NCBI GenBank assembly: GCA_002104895.1 | Contig: MCFG01000004.1 | Location: 75,001-139,000, forward strand | Length of the DNA: 64,000 nt | Direction of reading: 5' to 3' | Source of the DNA: Anaeromyces robustus | Taxonomy: Eukaryota > Neocallimastigomycota > Neocallimastigomycetes > Neocallimastigales > Neocallimastigaceae | Translations under genes and position numbers: made by a program | The notes under the pieces: generated by a model | The model's input: the letters and a program-made list of their open reading frames with translations, nothing else | Databases searched by the model: none | Told to the model about the DNA's origin: nothing | Shown here: positions 29,385-43,300 of the stretch, piece after piece | Layout: each line of letters starts with the position of its first letter | How positions within the stretch are numbered: position 1 is the first letter of the stretch

Positions 29385-30738
29385 ACCGATGTTTTTAAAG
29401 TTTATTTCTCTATAATTGTTGAAGTTTTTAACGTAAATAATATAAGACTATATTTATAAATTATCACGACATTTATGTAATATGTTTACTAATAAAGAAG
29501 AATTGAAAATTAATGAAACGCTTTAAATATGGTACATTTCGCTAATAAAAAATAAAATTTAAATTTTTATTAAAATAAAATTTATAAAGTTAAAAAAAAT
29601 TGAAAAATATTTTTCTTCAATGTTTTACTTAGTGTAACCTTAAAGTGTAATATTATAAAATAAGGTTAGTTTAATTTATGAATTTTTTTTTTTAATATAT
29701 TTTTATATTTTTTAAACTTTAAAAAAAATAATAAATTTTTTTAATAAATCTTTTATCTTTTTTTTTAATATATTTGAAATTTTAATTTTTTATTTTCTAA
29801 GTTAAATTCTTCAATTTTTTATTAATAATTTTTTTTTTTTTTTTTTTTTTTTTTTCAAGTCATTTTTATGTTTTTCTTTTCTTTTTTTTTTTCTTTTTTT
29901 TTTTTATGTTATATATATATATATTACAATTTAGTTTTGTTGAAAAATTCAAAAATTTTAAATATTTCATAAAAGTAAAATATTATTATTATTTTCGCGA
30001 AATACCTCCTAATTATTATAGATATTTTTCTTAAGAGCGAAATTATTACTCCTAAATTTTATTACATATAATTTTCATTGAGTATAAAAACATGTTTTTA
30101 TATATTACTCCTATATTTGTATTTTCCAATTAAATATTGTTATGATATTTTTTATTTAATGATGTAATAATAATGAAACTTTTTGATATTTAAATGTCTT
30201 CTTTTTCTAAAAACGTTTAGCTATCGAAAATTTTATTATAAAAAAAACACTCATTATCTCCTAATTTTATTTGTTCAAATTTCATTAATATGGTTTAAAA
30301 ATTAGTTTTACAAATAGAAAATATCAAAATTTGTCAGTTTTAATTAAATGTAACAATATTATTTTTAATTTTTTTTGGTATATACAAAATACCATCTGAT
30401 ATAAAAGGTTAATATTTTATTGGTAGAATTTTCTCCTTTTTTTTGTTAATTAAAAATAATTTATATTTTTTTTTGTTTTTATTTTTTTTTTTAATTTTCT
30501 TTATTACAAAAAATAATAATTATTATTAATTAAAAAGAAAGTCCAGTTTTTAAATTTCATAAGAAAAGTAAAGCATATTAATGAAAATTTATGAATAAAG
30601 AAGTATTAAAAAATAATTTTTATTATATTTTCAATATTATTTCTTTTTTATAATATAAAATTGAAAAGAAAATTTTGAAAGAAAAACATTATTTCAATAT
30701 ATAAAAAGTTATTAATAAAATAAATAAGGTTAAACAAA
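29385..30738. other. Intergenic region with short dispersed motifs
   Basis: Upstream of the F-box gene. Mostly A/T homopolymers, including a long T-run near 29830-29855. It contains the palindrome TTTCGCGAAA and four copies of a CTCCTAAATTTT-like motif (about 30006, 30049, 30109, 30258). No exon seen. Confidence 0.55.
29993..30002. promoter_or_regulatory. TTTCGCGAAA palindrome, possible E2F/SBF-type site
   Basis: A perfect 10-base palindrome with two CpGs in otherwise nearly pure A/T DNA. It resembles the G1/S motifs bound by E2F/DP and by fungal SBF/MBF (CGCGAAA). It lies about 740 bases upstream of the F-box start codon. Regulatory function is inferred from the motif only. Confidence 0.3.
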
Positions 30739-32959
30739 ATGGCTGATATGGAGGTAATAATTTTTATATAAATTTTTTATTTTATTTAAATTTTATTAAA
30801 TTATAATATTATATATTTAAAAAATTAAAAAAACAAAATGTAATACAAAAAATGATAATAAAAATGATATAAAGATTGATATTGGAGTAATAAAACATGT
30901 TGTTGAAAGTTCTATTATTGGATTTAACAGTATTCCTTCAGAATTAAGAACCCCTGAAGTCCAGAATGCTATGGCTTCATGCATGTTGTTAAAAAAATAT
31001 ATTAATGAATGTTATGAATATAATTCAATTATTTCTGAAGAATTTGATAAAAAAAAGGAAATGAAAACTTCGGCATCTTCTACTTGTATTAGTTCAGAAA
31101 AAAATTATAATATTAAAAGTAGTAGTAGTAGTTGCACCAATATTAAAAATCAATTCAAAAAAACCAATGATAGAAGCTCACGTACTTTATTACCTCAAGA
31201 AATTTTATTAGGTTTAAATTCTAACAGAAATTCTAATAATTTATTTTCAAACGATAGAAAAATTTATAATAATAAAACATCATTAATGAACTTACCAACA
31301 TTTACTTCTCAAACCAATCAATATAATGGCAAAAAAGTTCATTCATCAATCGAAACGATCAATGTTGATACTTCTTTATTTAGTATTGATTCAATATTTA
31401 GTAGAAATAGTTATTCATCTTCTCCTTATTCTACTTTATCAACATCATCTTCTTCATCTTCTTCAGTTGTAAATTTTTCAATTGATAATAATGAAGATGA
31501 AAAAAACGAGTTGGATGAAAAAATTAAAACAATTCAAAAAACTCGTAAATTTGATCAATTACCAAAAGAAATATTAAATAATATTATGAAATATTTACCG
31601 ACTAGCTCTTTATATCACGTTTTATTCGTTAATCGTTATATGTATAATTGTGCTTTACCATACTTATGGAGAAATCTTAATTTCCAAAATACTCTTAGTT
31701 GTTTCAAATTCTGTACTAATTTTGAAAATAATTCAGTTTATCATAATAATTTTGCATTATACACTGAAACATTTAATATTTGTTTCCCAAACCAGGGTAT
31801 GAATATGTACAAATACTTATTAGATAAAATAATTTATAATTGTAAGAATATTAAAAACATTAAGGTTGATAAAAGTCTTTATTGGTACATGGATAAAACT
31901 ATTTCTTTATTCACTAAAAATTGTAAAAATATTGAAAGAATAAGGTAATATTATAATAATGAAATATTCATGTTGATTTATCTGTGTTATATATATAAAT
32001 TTATATATTTATAAGTATTTTTTTTTTCTTTTTTAAAATAATTATTAATTTTTTTGTTTCGTCTTTTTTTTTTTATATTATATAAAATTTTTATATTTTT
32101 TATATTCCATTATTAAAACTTTATTAAATTAAATAAAAAAAAAAGTTTGAATGGTCAATGGTATCAACCTGCACAAACTATTTTATCAATTTCTAAAAGA
32201 TGTCCAAAATTAAGTTTGTTAAAATTGAATCATGTTCAATTCACTATTGATAATGTTATTCCAGCTTTTTCAAATTTCCATAATATTAAACATTTAGATC
32301 TTAGTGGTGTTAATATAAATAATGAAGTTTTAAAGGTTATTATCGATAATAATTATTATCAACTTACTTCTATCAAATTAAGAGATTGTACAAGATTAAC
32401 TGATGAATCTATAAAACCTTTGATAGAAAAATGTCATAAATTACAATATCTTGATTTAAAGGGTTGTAATGTTACAAGAGATACTTTAGTAGAAATTGGT
32501 AATAAATGTCCAAAGCTAAGAACATTATGCCTTGACGGTATTGTTAATGTTACCCCGGAAGTTATAAATTCTATAGCTCATGGATGTCCTAGCCTTTCTG
32601 TTATATCATTAGAAAAGTGCCAACAAGTTAATAATGAATCTATTATTAATCTCTTTAAATCTGTTGGAAGTAATTTAAAACATTTATGTTTATCTGGACT
32701 TTCTTTATTAAATGATGATGCATTATTAGGATTATCATTCTACTGTTGTGCTAATTTAGAAAAATTAGATGTTGATTCTGTGTCAATGTCTGAATTTGCT
32801 ATTAATAATATAATGAAATGTTGTTCAAAATTAAAAAGTTTAATTGTACAGAGAAAAAATACTTATGTTACTTGTACTTTATCAAAATGGATGCAAAATG
32901 AAATTTTGAATAATTATTCAACTGATGTGGAAGACTTTAATATACCATTTGTTTGGTAA
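30739..32959 (+). CDS. F-box/leucine-rich-repeat protein (FBXL/Grr1-like)
   Basis: Exons 30739-30753 (15 bases, MADME), 30875-31944 and 32146-32959, giving 632 residues. Residues 1-225 are Ser/Asn-rich and low complexity. The F-box lies at about 230-276, with FDQLPKEILNNIMKYLP, LYHVLFVNRYMYNCALPYLW and RNLNF. Cysteine-containing leucine-rich repeats follow from about 290 to 600, for example KHLDLSGVNINNEVLKVII, QYLDLKGCNVTRDTLVEI and LKHLCLSGLSLLNDDALLGL. Such proteins are substrate receptors of SCF (Skp1-cullin1-F-box) ubiquitin ligases: the F-box binds Skp1 and the LRR solenoid binds the substrate. The target cannot be inferred. The small first exon is supported by a GT at 30754 and the only in-frame acceptor (ATAAAG, ending 30874). 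Confidence 0.85.
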
Positions 32960-33371
32960 TGAATTATTTTTTTTAAGAGAATCTTAAATTCAAAATATAT
33001 ATTCTAACTAACAAGCATACAAGAAAAGAAAAAAAAAAAAGAAAAAAAAAATTAATCAAAACTAAAATAATTCATGAATAACCAAATATACAAAAATATA
33101 AATAGAAAAATGGAATTTAAGAAAATTTGAAAAATTAGAATAGAATTTTTCTCATGAAATTATTAATGATTTATATTATAAAATCATTAATAATTTTTTT
33201 ATAAGTACACAATAATTTATACATGTATAAAGAACATAAAAAATTAGATTAATTGAAGTATTAATACTAATAATAATTTTTTATGAATTTAATTAAATAA
33301 TTATAATTACGCAATACTATCATTTCATTTCTTAAAAAATTTAATATTTAATTAATTATCATTTAATTTTT

Positions 33372-33438
33372 TATTTTTTATAACAATTTTTTATTTTTAT
33401 AACAATTTTTTATTTTTATAACAATTTTTTATTTTTAT
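33372..33438. repeat. 19-base tandem repeat, about 3.5 copies
   Basis: The unit AACAATTTTTTATTTTTAT recurs at exact 19-base spacing (AACAA at 33382, 33401 and 33420). Confidence 0.85.
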
Positions 33439-33623
33439 TTCATTTCTTTCTTTCCTTTTTTTATTATTATATTTACAATTCTTAAACAATTTGAATTTAA
33501 AATTACAATTTCAAAATATCTTTGTTTTTATTTTTTAAAGAATACTATCTGAATATATATGCTTTTGAAAATTCAAAGCTAAAAAAGTATATATATATTA
33601 TTATAATTATATAATTTTTATAT

Positions 33624-33661
<38 letters not shown>

Positions 33662-33818
33662 TAATATAATAATAATAATAATGATATAATAATAATAATA
33701 ATAAATAATAAAAATTTAATTTTTTTACATTATAAATATTATATATATATATTAAATATATATATTTATATTATTAAATAATAATCATACCAAATTCTGT
33801 AATAGTAATACATTACAT

Positions 33819-34016
33819 TTACACTAACAAAATTTTTTTAATGTTACATTAAGGGTCGGACTTTTAATGGTTAAATACCTTTAATTATTATTATGTTTTA
33901 TCAAAATGTAAAAAAAAAACAATAAAAAAAAAGATTGAAATATTAATTATTTTTATTATGTACAAAAAGTATTCAGTTAATGTATTATTAATAAATTATA
34001 TTTTTTGTTAGTGTAA
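33819..34016. mobile_element. Possible MITE-like element with 14-base terminal inverted repeats
   Basis: TTACACTAACAAAA at 33819-33832 is perfectly inverted at 34003-34016, bounding 198 bases without coding capacity that include a less AT-rich core (GGGTCGGAC). The size and ends fit a miniature DNA transposon, but no target-site duplication is evident and no second copy was noticed in the window. Confidence 0.35.
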
Positions 34017-34305
34017 TTATATTGTTGTATATTATTACTTTTAAATATTAAAGGTATAAAACTGTAGAATATTATTTATTTAAATTATTAAAATCAAAAT
34101 AAATTTTAATATATATTATAGTTAAATATAAACATTTTTTTAATTAATATATCCATGCTCAGTTTTTTTCTTTTTAGGTATTCATTTATTAAAAATTCTA
34201 AGAAAAAAAATTATTGAACAAAAAATTTACATATATATAATATAATTTTTATTAATAGCAAAAAAAAAAAATTTTTAGTATAATAAAATATATAAATTAT
34301 TAAAA

Positions 34306-37300
34306 ATGGAGGTGGATACAACACCCCCACAACCAGCAACTGAAAATGCTAATATTGATATACCAAATACTGAAGCAGTAGGAGAAAATTCAACACAAAA
34401 TATAACAGAAAATATAACAGAAAATGTAGCAGGTGGTTTAAATAATGAAGAAGGAAATAAAGAAAATGAAAATCCAGAAATAAAGGAAACTAAACCAGAA
34501 CATAAAATACCCAGTGATTATGATAATAGAATGTTGTGGATGAAAGGTATACTTGAAAATGGATTTTCATATGAGCATGAAATTGCTAAAAAGGAAAAAC
34601 AAGCACAAGAAAAATTATTAAATGATAAGCAAAGATATTATACAGAAAATAATCCAGAAGAAGTTTCAATATTTGAAGAATGTTTAGAAAGAAATAATAG
34701 GGAGAATTATAATGTATATATTGAAATAATATATATATATTTTAAATATATTAATCAAATAATAATGAAATATATAATAAATTAATAAAAATTATTATAT
34801 AAAATATACATATATATGTTATTTATTTAATTATTATTTATGTTTAGAAATTAAAAAAATTTTTGAATAATGAAATAGAGGATGCAACCATGCTTATATT
34901 TTTTACAGAAAAAATTACTGTTGAAAATGAAGGTATATTTATCATTAGTATTAAAAACATTAATTAAATTTTTATAATATATTTATTTTGATGATTCAAA
35001 TAATAATATAATAATTATAAAAAATTAATATATATGGTTATAATAAATACGATATCAATATTTTATTACAATTATATAATTTGTTTTTAAAATTTTGGTA
35101 TTTTTTTTAAAAGTTGCAAAGAAACACATAATTAAACATAAAAGGTCACGATTTTTACCACAGGTTGTTGAACCTGTAGTTGAAACTGAAAAAGTAGAGG
35201 AAGAAAACTCTCCTGAAGTTGAAGAAGTCAAAAAAGCAGAAACTAAAAAAAAAGGAAAAGGTGATAAATCAACAAAAAGTTCAAAGAAAACAAGTGATAA
35301 AAAACCTTCAGATAAAAAAACTACAACAGATAAAAAAAGTACATCAAATGATAAAATAAATAAAACAGATAAGAAAGAAGAACCAGTTATAAAAGAAAAA
35401 GTTGAAGTTCCTACAACAGAAGAACAAGCAACAGAAGAAAATAAAGAAAATGTAACTGAACAAGAAAATGGTGAAACAGAAGTACCTCCAAATATTGAAG
35501 AAAAGATAATTATTCAAAAAATTCAAAGAGAAACATATATTATGCATATGCTTGTTCAAGATATACCCGATAATTATACAGAAATTAATTCTATATATTT
35601 CTTAAAAAATACCCCAGAACCAGTAGTTATACCAGAAACTTTAGAAGGTAAATTTAGTGAAACATTTAATCATTTACTATTTAATAAATATCAATTTTTT
35701 ATATAGTATGATAAAAATTATAAATAAATAAAATTATAAAATACTAATATGATATTATTTATAAACATAAAATAATATAAATATTATAATTTATTAAAGA
35801 TGCAAAACAAACTTTAAATAAAAATTTGGAAATTGGTTACTTTTCAGGTCAAACATTACTTATGTTAGAGCAAATTTTGTCAGAAGTTTATGTTCCAATT
35901 ATTTCTATAGAAGAAGCTATTGCTCAAAGTGAAAAGAAAAATAAAAAAATAGAGAGATCTGAAAATGGAAATGAAGAAGATGGTGAAAATAATGATGAAC
36001 CTACATATGAAAATACAGCAGTAAAAGAAAATGAAAATATGAATAGTATAGGGTCTATGCCATTGTCTGAAAGTGATGAATCATTATTTATAAGCAATCA
36101 AAATCTTTACAATGAAAACAATAATAATAGTGGATTTTTAATAAGTATGATAAATAATAATAATAAATATAAATTATCAATTATCGTAGTTAATAACATT
36201 TTAAACATATATTTATATATATAAATAAAATTTTTAGATACACAAAAATTTATTACTTATATTGATCATACAATACAACAGATTACTGGTGATATTGATT
36301 TAAAAATTTCAAGTAAATATAAATATTTGGAAACCAAACCTACAAAGGATTTCATTGATGATGTCAAATTGATTGAAGAGTTAAATAATTTAGTTAAAGG
36401 ATGGACAACAATTGTATCAAATACTATTGAAAGGGAAAAACAGAAAGTTCCTCAAGGAAATGTAATATATATTATAATTATTATTTATAATATAATTTTT
36501 TTTAATATATTTAATATATAAATATAATAATTTCATTTTTTTTTATTTTTATAATTATTAATATTATTTTAATATATTTAATTATAATAAATTGGTTAGG
36601 GTCCAATGGCAGAAATTGAGTTTTGGAGAAATAGAAATTCGTCAGTTTCTGCATTATTTGAACAATTAAATATATCATTAGCACATAAAATTATTGATAT
36701 TCTTAATGCTACTGGATCTCCAATTACATCAGATTTTGAATATCAATTTGGTGAATTAAATAAATTATATACAGAAGCTAAAGATAATGTTAAATTTTTA
36801 AGTACATTAGAACGTCACTTTAAAGGAATTATTGTTGGTTCATTAAGTTCTGTAACAGTGAGTAATCAGATTTATAAAAAAAGATATTAGAATCAATAAT
36901 AATAATAAAAGTAAAAAAATATTCATCTATTATATATTATAAATAGGATTCTTTACCATCTTTAATGAATGCCATAAGAATGGTTTGGATTATTTCACGC
37001 CACTATAATAGAGATGAAAGAATGGTTCCATTAATGGCCAGAATTGCGTGGGAATTATCTAATAAAGTTATTAATATAGTTAATATTAAAACGATTTTAA
37101 GAGAAAACCCTATAACATCAAAGAAGAAAATTCTTGATGCAAAAGAAATGTTAGAAGCCTGGAGCTCCGTATGTTATTATTTATGAAATACATCTTAGAT
37201 ATTAGTGTTAATATTAAAATCTAAATAGTTATTAAAATATAATAAAATATATTAAATTCTTATTACTTTTATTACATATTAATATTATAAAGACATATTT

Positions 37301-40300
37301 CCAAGTTCGTGAAAGAATTGAACAATCAGGAAGAGATCAAAGATGGGAATTTGATAGGAAAAAATTATTTGAACAAACTAATTATATGGCACTTAGATGT
37401 GCTGATTTGTATGAAATATGTGAAGTCATGGAACAATTTTATAATATATTTGGTCCAGAATTAAAGGCCGTTACTGGTGATCCACAAAAGATTGATGAAG
37501 TTTTAAGAAGAGTTGAAGGACTTATTGTTCCATTTGAAACTATACAATTTGATATGTTTTCAAATAAGTACATATTAAAAAAAGTGCTAATTATTTTATA
37601 TATTTTATTTAATCTTTAGAATATTAGTGAACTTATATTCATTTTATTAATTTAATATTATATCAATATTTATTATATATTTTTTAAGATATCAAACTAT
37701 TTGGAAAGGTTTAATGATAAAATTTAGAGAACAAATTATAAAAATTGAGGATATGGCAAAACAATTTATAGATGCATCATTTAAAAAATTACGTTCAGCA
37801 AAAGGAGCATTTGATTTATTACAAAATATAAAAAATATTAAAAGTAGAGAAAGTATAAATAAACAGATGATGAGCAAATTTGATGAAATTTTAGCACAAT
37901 ATTCTAAAGAAGTTGATGAAATTGATAAAATTTTCAGAGAAAACAAGTATGTTATTAATGGTTATTAAAATAGTATATTATTTTTTTCTTATATCTTATT
38001 AATAATTTATAAATAAATAGGGATAACCCACCTTGTGCAAAAAATCAACCAAAATTAGCTGGTGCCATTTCATGGTCAAAAAGTTTATTTTTACATATTA
38101 AAAAACCAATTGTTAGATTTCAGTCATTACAAGGTAATTTATATGATGAAAGTAAATTATTATATTCAATATATATAATAGTTAATGTTAATAATGTTGA
38201 TTATTTTATAATATATTAAAGAAATGTTACAAAGTGAATTGGGTAGACAAGTAACAAAAAAATATTTAATGGTTGCAAAAGCTATGAAAGAATATGAAGA
38301 ACAAGTATATATAAATTTATATATTATATATTATATATTATATAAGGAATAAATATTTAATTAATAAAAATTTAAATATATTAATATATATAATTATAAA
38401 GTTGTATTCACAATGGTGTCAAATTGTTGAAGTTAATGCTTTACAATATTTAAAAGTTCATATATTAGCTAAAGAAGTTAGCACACCTTCAACTGGACAA
38501 CCAATATTATCAATTGAAGATAAACAAACAAATAAAGTAATTGAAGAGGAGACTATGTATGTTAATTTCAGACCAGAATTAGCAGAATTAATTAAAGAAA
38601 CAAAATATATTGATAAATTAGGTTATTCTGTACCAGAATCAGCATTAAATATTGCATTACAAGTAATATAATAAATTTTTTTTTTTCATTTATAAAAAAA
38701 AGAAAAGAAGGAATATTTAATAATATTTTTATATTAATTATTATTTAAATAATAGGAAGAAAAGTATTATTTATACCTTGGTCAATTAAATGCGATGATT
38801 AATTCCTATAAAAACGTATTAAATCAGTTAGATTCAACAGAAAAAAAACTACTTAAAACTCAAATTGAAAGTTTAAATAAAGTTTTAAGTCCAGGATTTA
38901 AAAGATTAAATTGGAATAGTTTAGGTATTCCCGAGTTTATTAATAAGTGCAACCAGGTAAACATATATTTTATAATATAATTATAAAAAATAAAAATATT
39001 AATTAAAGGAATTTTATTATATCGTGCTTTTATATTATAATTATTATAAATCAGGGAATAACAAAATTTGGTTCTTTAGTCAATCAAATATCAAAAAATG
39101 CAGCAAATATCCATCGTACAGTTGATCAGATAACAAAAGCCAATTTGATATATGAATTTCAAGATGAAGATGAATTATTGGATGCTCATGTAAATATAAA
39201 ATATATATTAATAACAATATATAAAATATTTATTTTTATAAAATATTATTATTAAAATATTTAAATTTTTTTTTAAATTATCTAGGTGTTCTTTGAAATG
39301 ATTAAAAAATATAGAAATGATACTGTTGAAAGTCTTGTTCAAAAATATACTAGTATAGGTCCATTATTAATTAAAATGGAAAGTTTAGTTGCTGGAACAA
39401 ATAGTGGAAGAAGTGAAAAATTAGAAGACTATTATTCATATTGGGAAAAAAAAATCTTCTTTGCATTGAATCAAGTAATTAAAAAAAAATTCATACATTG
39501 ATAATTAAAATAATAATAAAAACAATATAAATAATTATATTGATAATAAATAGATAAATTAATATATAATATATAAATATTTTGAATATAAATATATATA
39601 TATATGTAAATAATTTAAATTATATAATGAAAAAATGTCTTTTTTTTTTTTTTTTTAGATGGTACTGTTTAATATTTTAAAATTAAATCAATTACTTTCG
39701 GGAAAAAATAATAGCAATAACAATAATGGTAATCAAAAATCTAATAAAGGGAAGAATCAATCTGGTATTATACCATTATTTAAAGTTTCAGCTCTTTTAT
39801 CAGCACCAGAAATTATAATATCACCACAATCCAATGAAATATTTAAAATGATTATGAAATTTGTTAGGTCAATTGTTGATTCAACTAAAAGTTTTCTTAG
39901 ATGGGAAAATAAATCATGTGTATTAACTACTCCTCAAAAAGTTAATGAAGATGAAGAACCAGTTATTTTTAGTTTTTACTCGGATGTAATATATAATGGA
40001 AATATCAGTCAAGCTATTAATCAATTAAACGTTAATTTACAAAAAACATTTGACAAAGTATCAAGATATTTAGATACATGGAGAAAATATAGACCATTAT
40101 GGAAAGTTGATAAAGTTATAACATTGGAAAAATTTGCCCAAAAGAATCCACCTTTACCAGCATATGATAGTAAATTAATATTTTATTCAAGATTAGCATC
40201 AGATGTTCAAAATCAACAAATTATTCAGGATATTGATTTTATTAGAATAAATTCTACACCTTTAAGAGATTCTATTCATAAAGAAGCTGTTGAATGGGTT

Positions 40301-43300
40301 AATTCTATTGGAAAACATTTAAATAATGTTGCAAGAGAAGAATTAAATGGTGTTCATGAAAAAATGAGAGTTTTTGATAAGAATATTCAAAGGTCACCTA
40401 ATACATTAGATGATTTAACATTTGTATTAAATGCTATTTCAGAAATTAAAAATTCGACAGAAGAGGTTGAAATGAAATATTTAAAAATTAAAGAAGCTTA
40501 TAGAACTTTGATTATGTATGATTGTAAGATTGATGAAGAAGAAAAGAAACAATCAGATGAATTATACGATAAATGGATTGAATTAGTAAATAAATCTAAA
40601 AATGTTGATGTTTCATTAGTTCCGGTAAAAGTAACATTTACAAATACTACAAGCACTCAAGTAAGTAATTTTCAAAAAGAAATTAATGAATTTTATGATG
40701 AATTTGTGGCGAATGGTCCTGGATCAGAAGGAATGAATATGGATATTGGTTTAGATCTTTTGAAGAATGCTAAAATGAAGGTTAATCAATTTTTAAAGAA
40801 AAGAGAAAATTTAATCATAGCAGAAAAATTATTTGATTTAACTATTACATCATATCCAAAATTATTTGAATTGGAAAGTCAAATTAAATTATTAGATAAA
40901 ATATATAATCTTTATTCTGAAGTACAAGAAAGTATTAAAGATTGGTCGACAACTTTATGGATTAATCTTGATATCGTTGTGTTAAATAAAGGTATTGATT
41001 CATTTAGTCATCGACTTAAAACTATGCCAAAAGAATTAAAACAAAAACCACCATATAATGTAGTTGCAGAAAAAATCATGGCATTTAAGAATTCTATTCC
41101 ACTTTATGTTGATTTAAAGAACGAAGCATTAAGAGATAGACATTGGAAAAAATTAATGGAAATCACAGGAAAAAATTTCGATATGAATCCGGAAACATTT
41201 ACTTTAGAAAAATTATTTAGTATGAATCTTCATGAACATACAGAAGTTATTGAAGAAATTGTTAGTGGTGCTACCAAGGAATTAAATATTGAAAATGGTA
41301 TTAAAGAAATTGAATCCACATGGAGAAATATGAAATTCACTGTAACAAAATATATGAAAGGAACGGAAGAAAGAGGTTATATTCTTGGTGCAACAGATGA
41401 AATTATGGCGATTTTAGATGATAATTCAATGAATCTTCAAAGTATGGGAACTTCAAGATTTGCATCAGCATTTTTAAGTGTTGTTCAACAATGGGAGAAG
41501 ACTTTATCACACATTGGTGAAGTTATTGAAATTTGGATGATTGTTCAAAGAAAATGGATGTATTTAGAATCTATTTTTATTGGAAGTGATATTCGTTTAC
41601 AATTACCAGAAGAAGCACAAAAATTCGATAGAATTGATAAATCATTTAAAAAAATTATGAATGAAACTGCTAAGCATAGCAATGTATTGGATGCTTGTAA
41701 AATTGAAGGTAGATTAGGTGTTCTACAAGGACTTTCCTCTGATTTAGAAGCTTGTCAAAAGAGTTTAAGTGATTATTTAGAAACTAAGAGAAATGCTTTT
41801 TCAAGATTTTTCTTTATTTCAGATGAAGAATTATTGAGTATATTAGGTAGTAATGATCCTGAAAGCGTTCAAGAACATATAATTAAAATGTTTGATAATA
41901 TTTTAAAATTAATATTTGGAACAGGTAAACATGAAGGTTATGTAGTAGGTATGCAATCCAGTGAAGGTGAAGTTATGAATTTTAAGAAACCAACACCGAC
42001 AGATGATAATGTTGAAAATTGGATGGTATTAGTCCAAGAAGAAATGAAAAGAACTAATAAATTAATTCATAAGGAAGCTATTTTCTATTACACTGAAATG
42101 AATAGAAATGATTGGATCCATAGTTATCAAGGTATGGTTATTTTAGCAGGAAGTCAGGTATGGTGGACATGGGAAGTAGAAGATGTATTTAAAAAAATTA
42201 AGCAAGGCAATAAATTAGCAATGAAGAAATATAATAAAAAATTGGGTGATCAACTTGAAAAACTCGTTATTGAAGTTAGATCCAATTTAACAGCCAATGA
42301 ACGTAAAAAGATCAATACTCAAATTATTATTGATGTCCATGCTAGAGATATTATTGATAGATTTGTAAGGGATAGTATTATGGATAAAAATGAATTTGAA
42401 TGGGAAAGTCAACTTCGTTTCTATTGGGATAAAGAATGTGATTCTTTACTTATTAAACAATGTAATGGTATATTTGATTATGGTAATGAATATATGGGTT
42501 TGAATGGTCGTCTTGTTATTACTCCATTAACTGATAGATGTTATTTAACATTGACACAAGCTCTTTCTATGATGTTAGGTGGTGCTCCTGCAGGTCCAGC
42601 TGGTACTGGAAAAACTGAAACTGTAAAAGATTTAGCTAAGGCTATGGGTTTATTATGTATTGTTACAAATTGTGGTGAAAGTATGGATTATCAAAGTATT
42701 GGTCAAATTTTCTCTGGACTTACTCAAACTGGTGCATGGGGTTGTTTCGATGAATTCAATCGTATTGAACTTTCCGTATTGTCTGTCATTTCAGCTCAAA
42801 TTAAAACCATTCAAAATGCTTTAGTCATGAAATTAAAGAGATTCCAATTTGAGGGTAATGAAATTGCTTTAGATAAAAAATGTGGAATTTTTATTACAAT
42901 GAATCCAGGTTATGCTGGTAGAACAGAACTTCCTGATAACCTTAAAGCTTTATTTAGACCGGTAGTTATGGTTGTAAGTACATATTATCTATAAATATTT
43001 ATATAAAATTTTTTAAAAGAATAAATAATTTATCTAAATTAGAATTATTATAATAATTAATCAAATATTTATATATATTTATTTATAATATAAAACAAGG
43101 TTCCTGATTTAGAACTTATTTGTGAGATTATGCTTTTCTCTGAAGGTTTCACAATGGCTAAGACTTTAGCCAAAAAGATGGTTGTATTGTATAAATTATC
43201 CAAAGGTCAATTATCAAAACAACATCACTATGATTTTGGTTTAAGAGCTCTTAAATCGGTATTAGTTATGGCTGGTAGTTTAAAGAGAGGTTCACCTGAT

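Larger units (their letters stand above)
32960..34305. other. Intergenic region upstream of the dynein gene
   Basis: Contains a 19-base tandem repeat, TAA trinucleotide runs (about 33630-33705) and a possible small inverted-repeat element (33819-34016). No exon supported. Confidence 0.55.
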
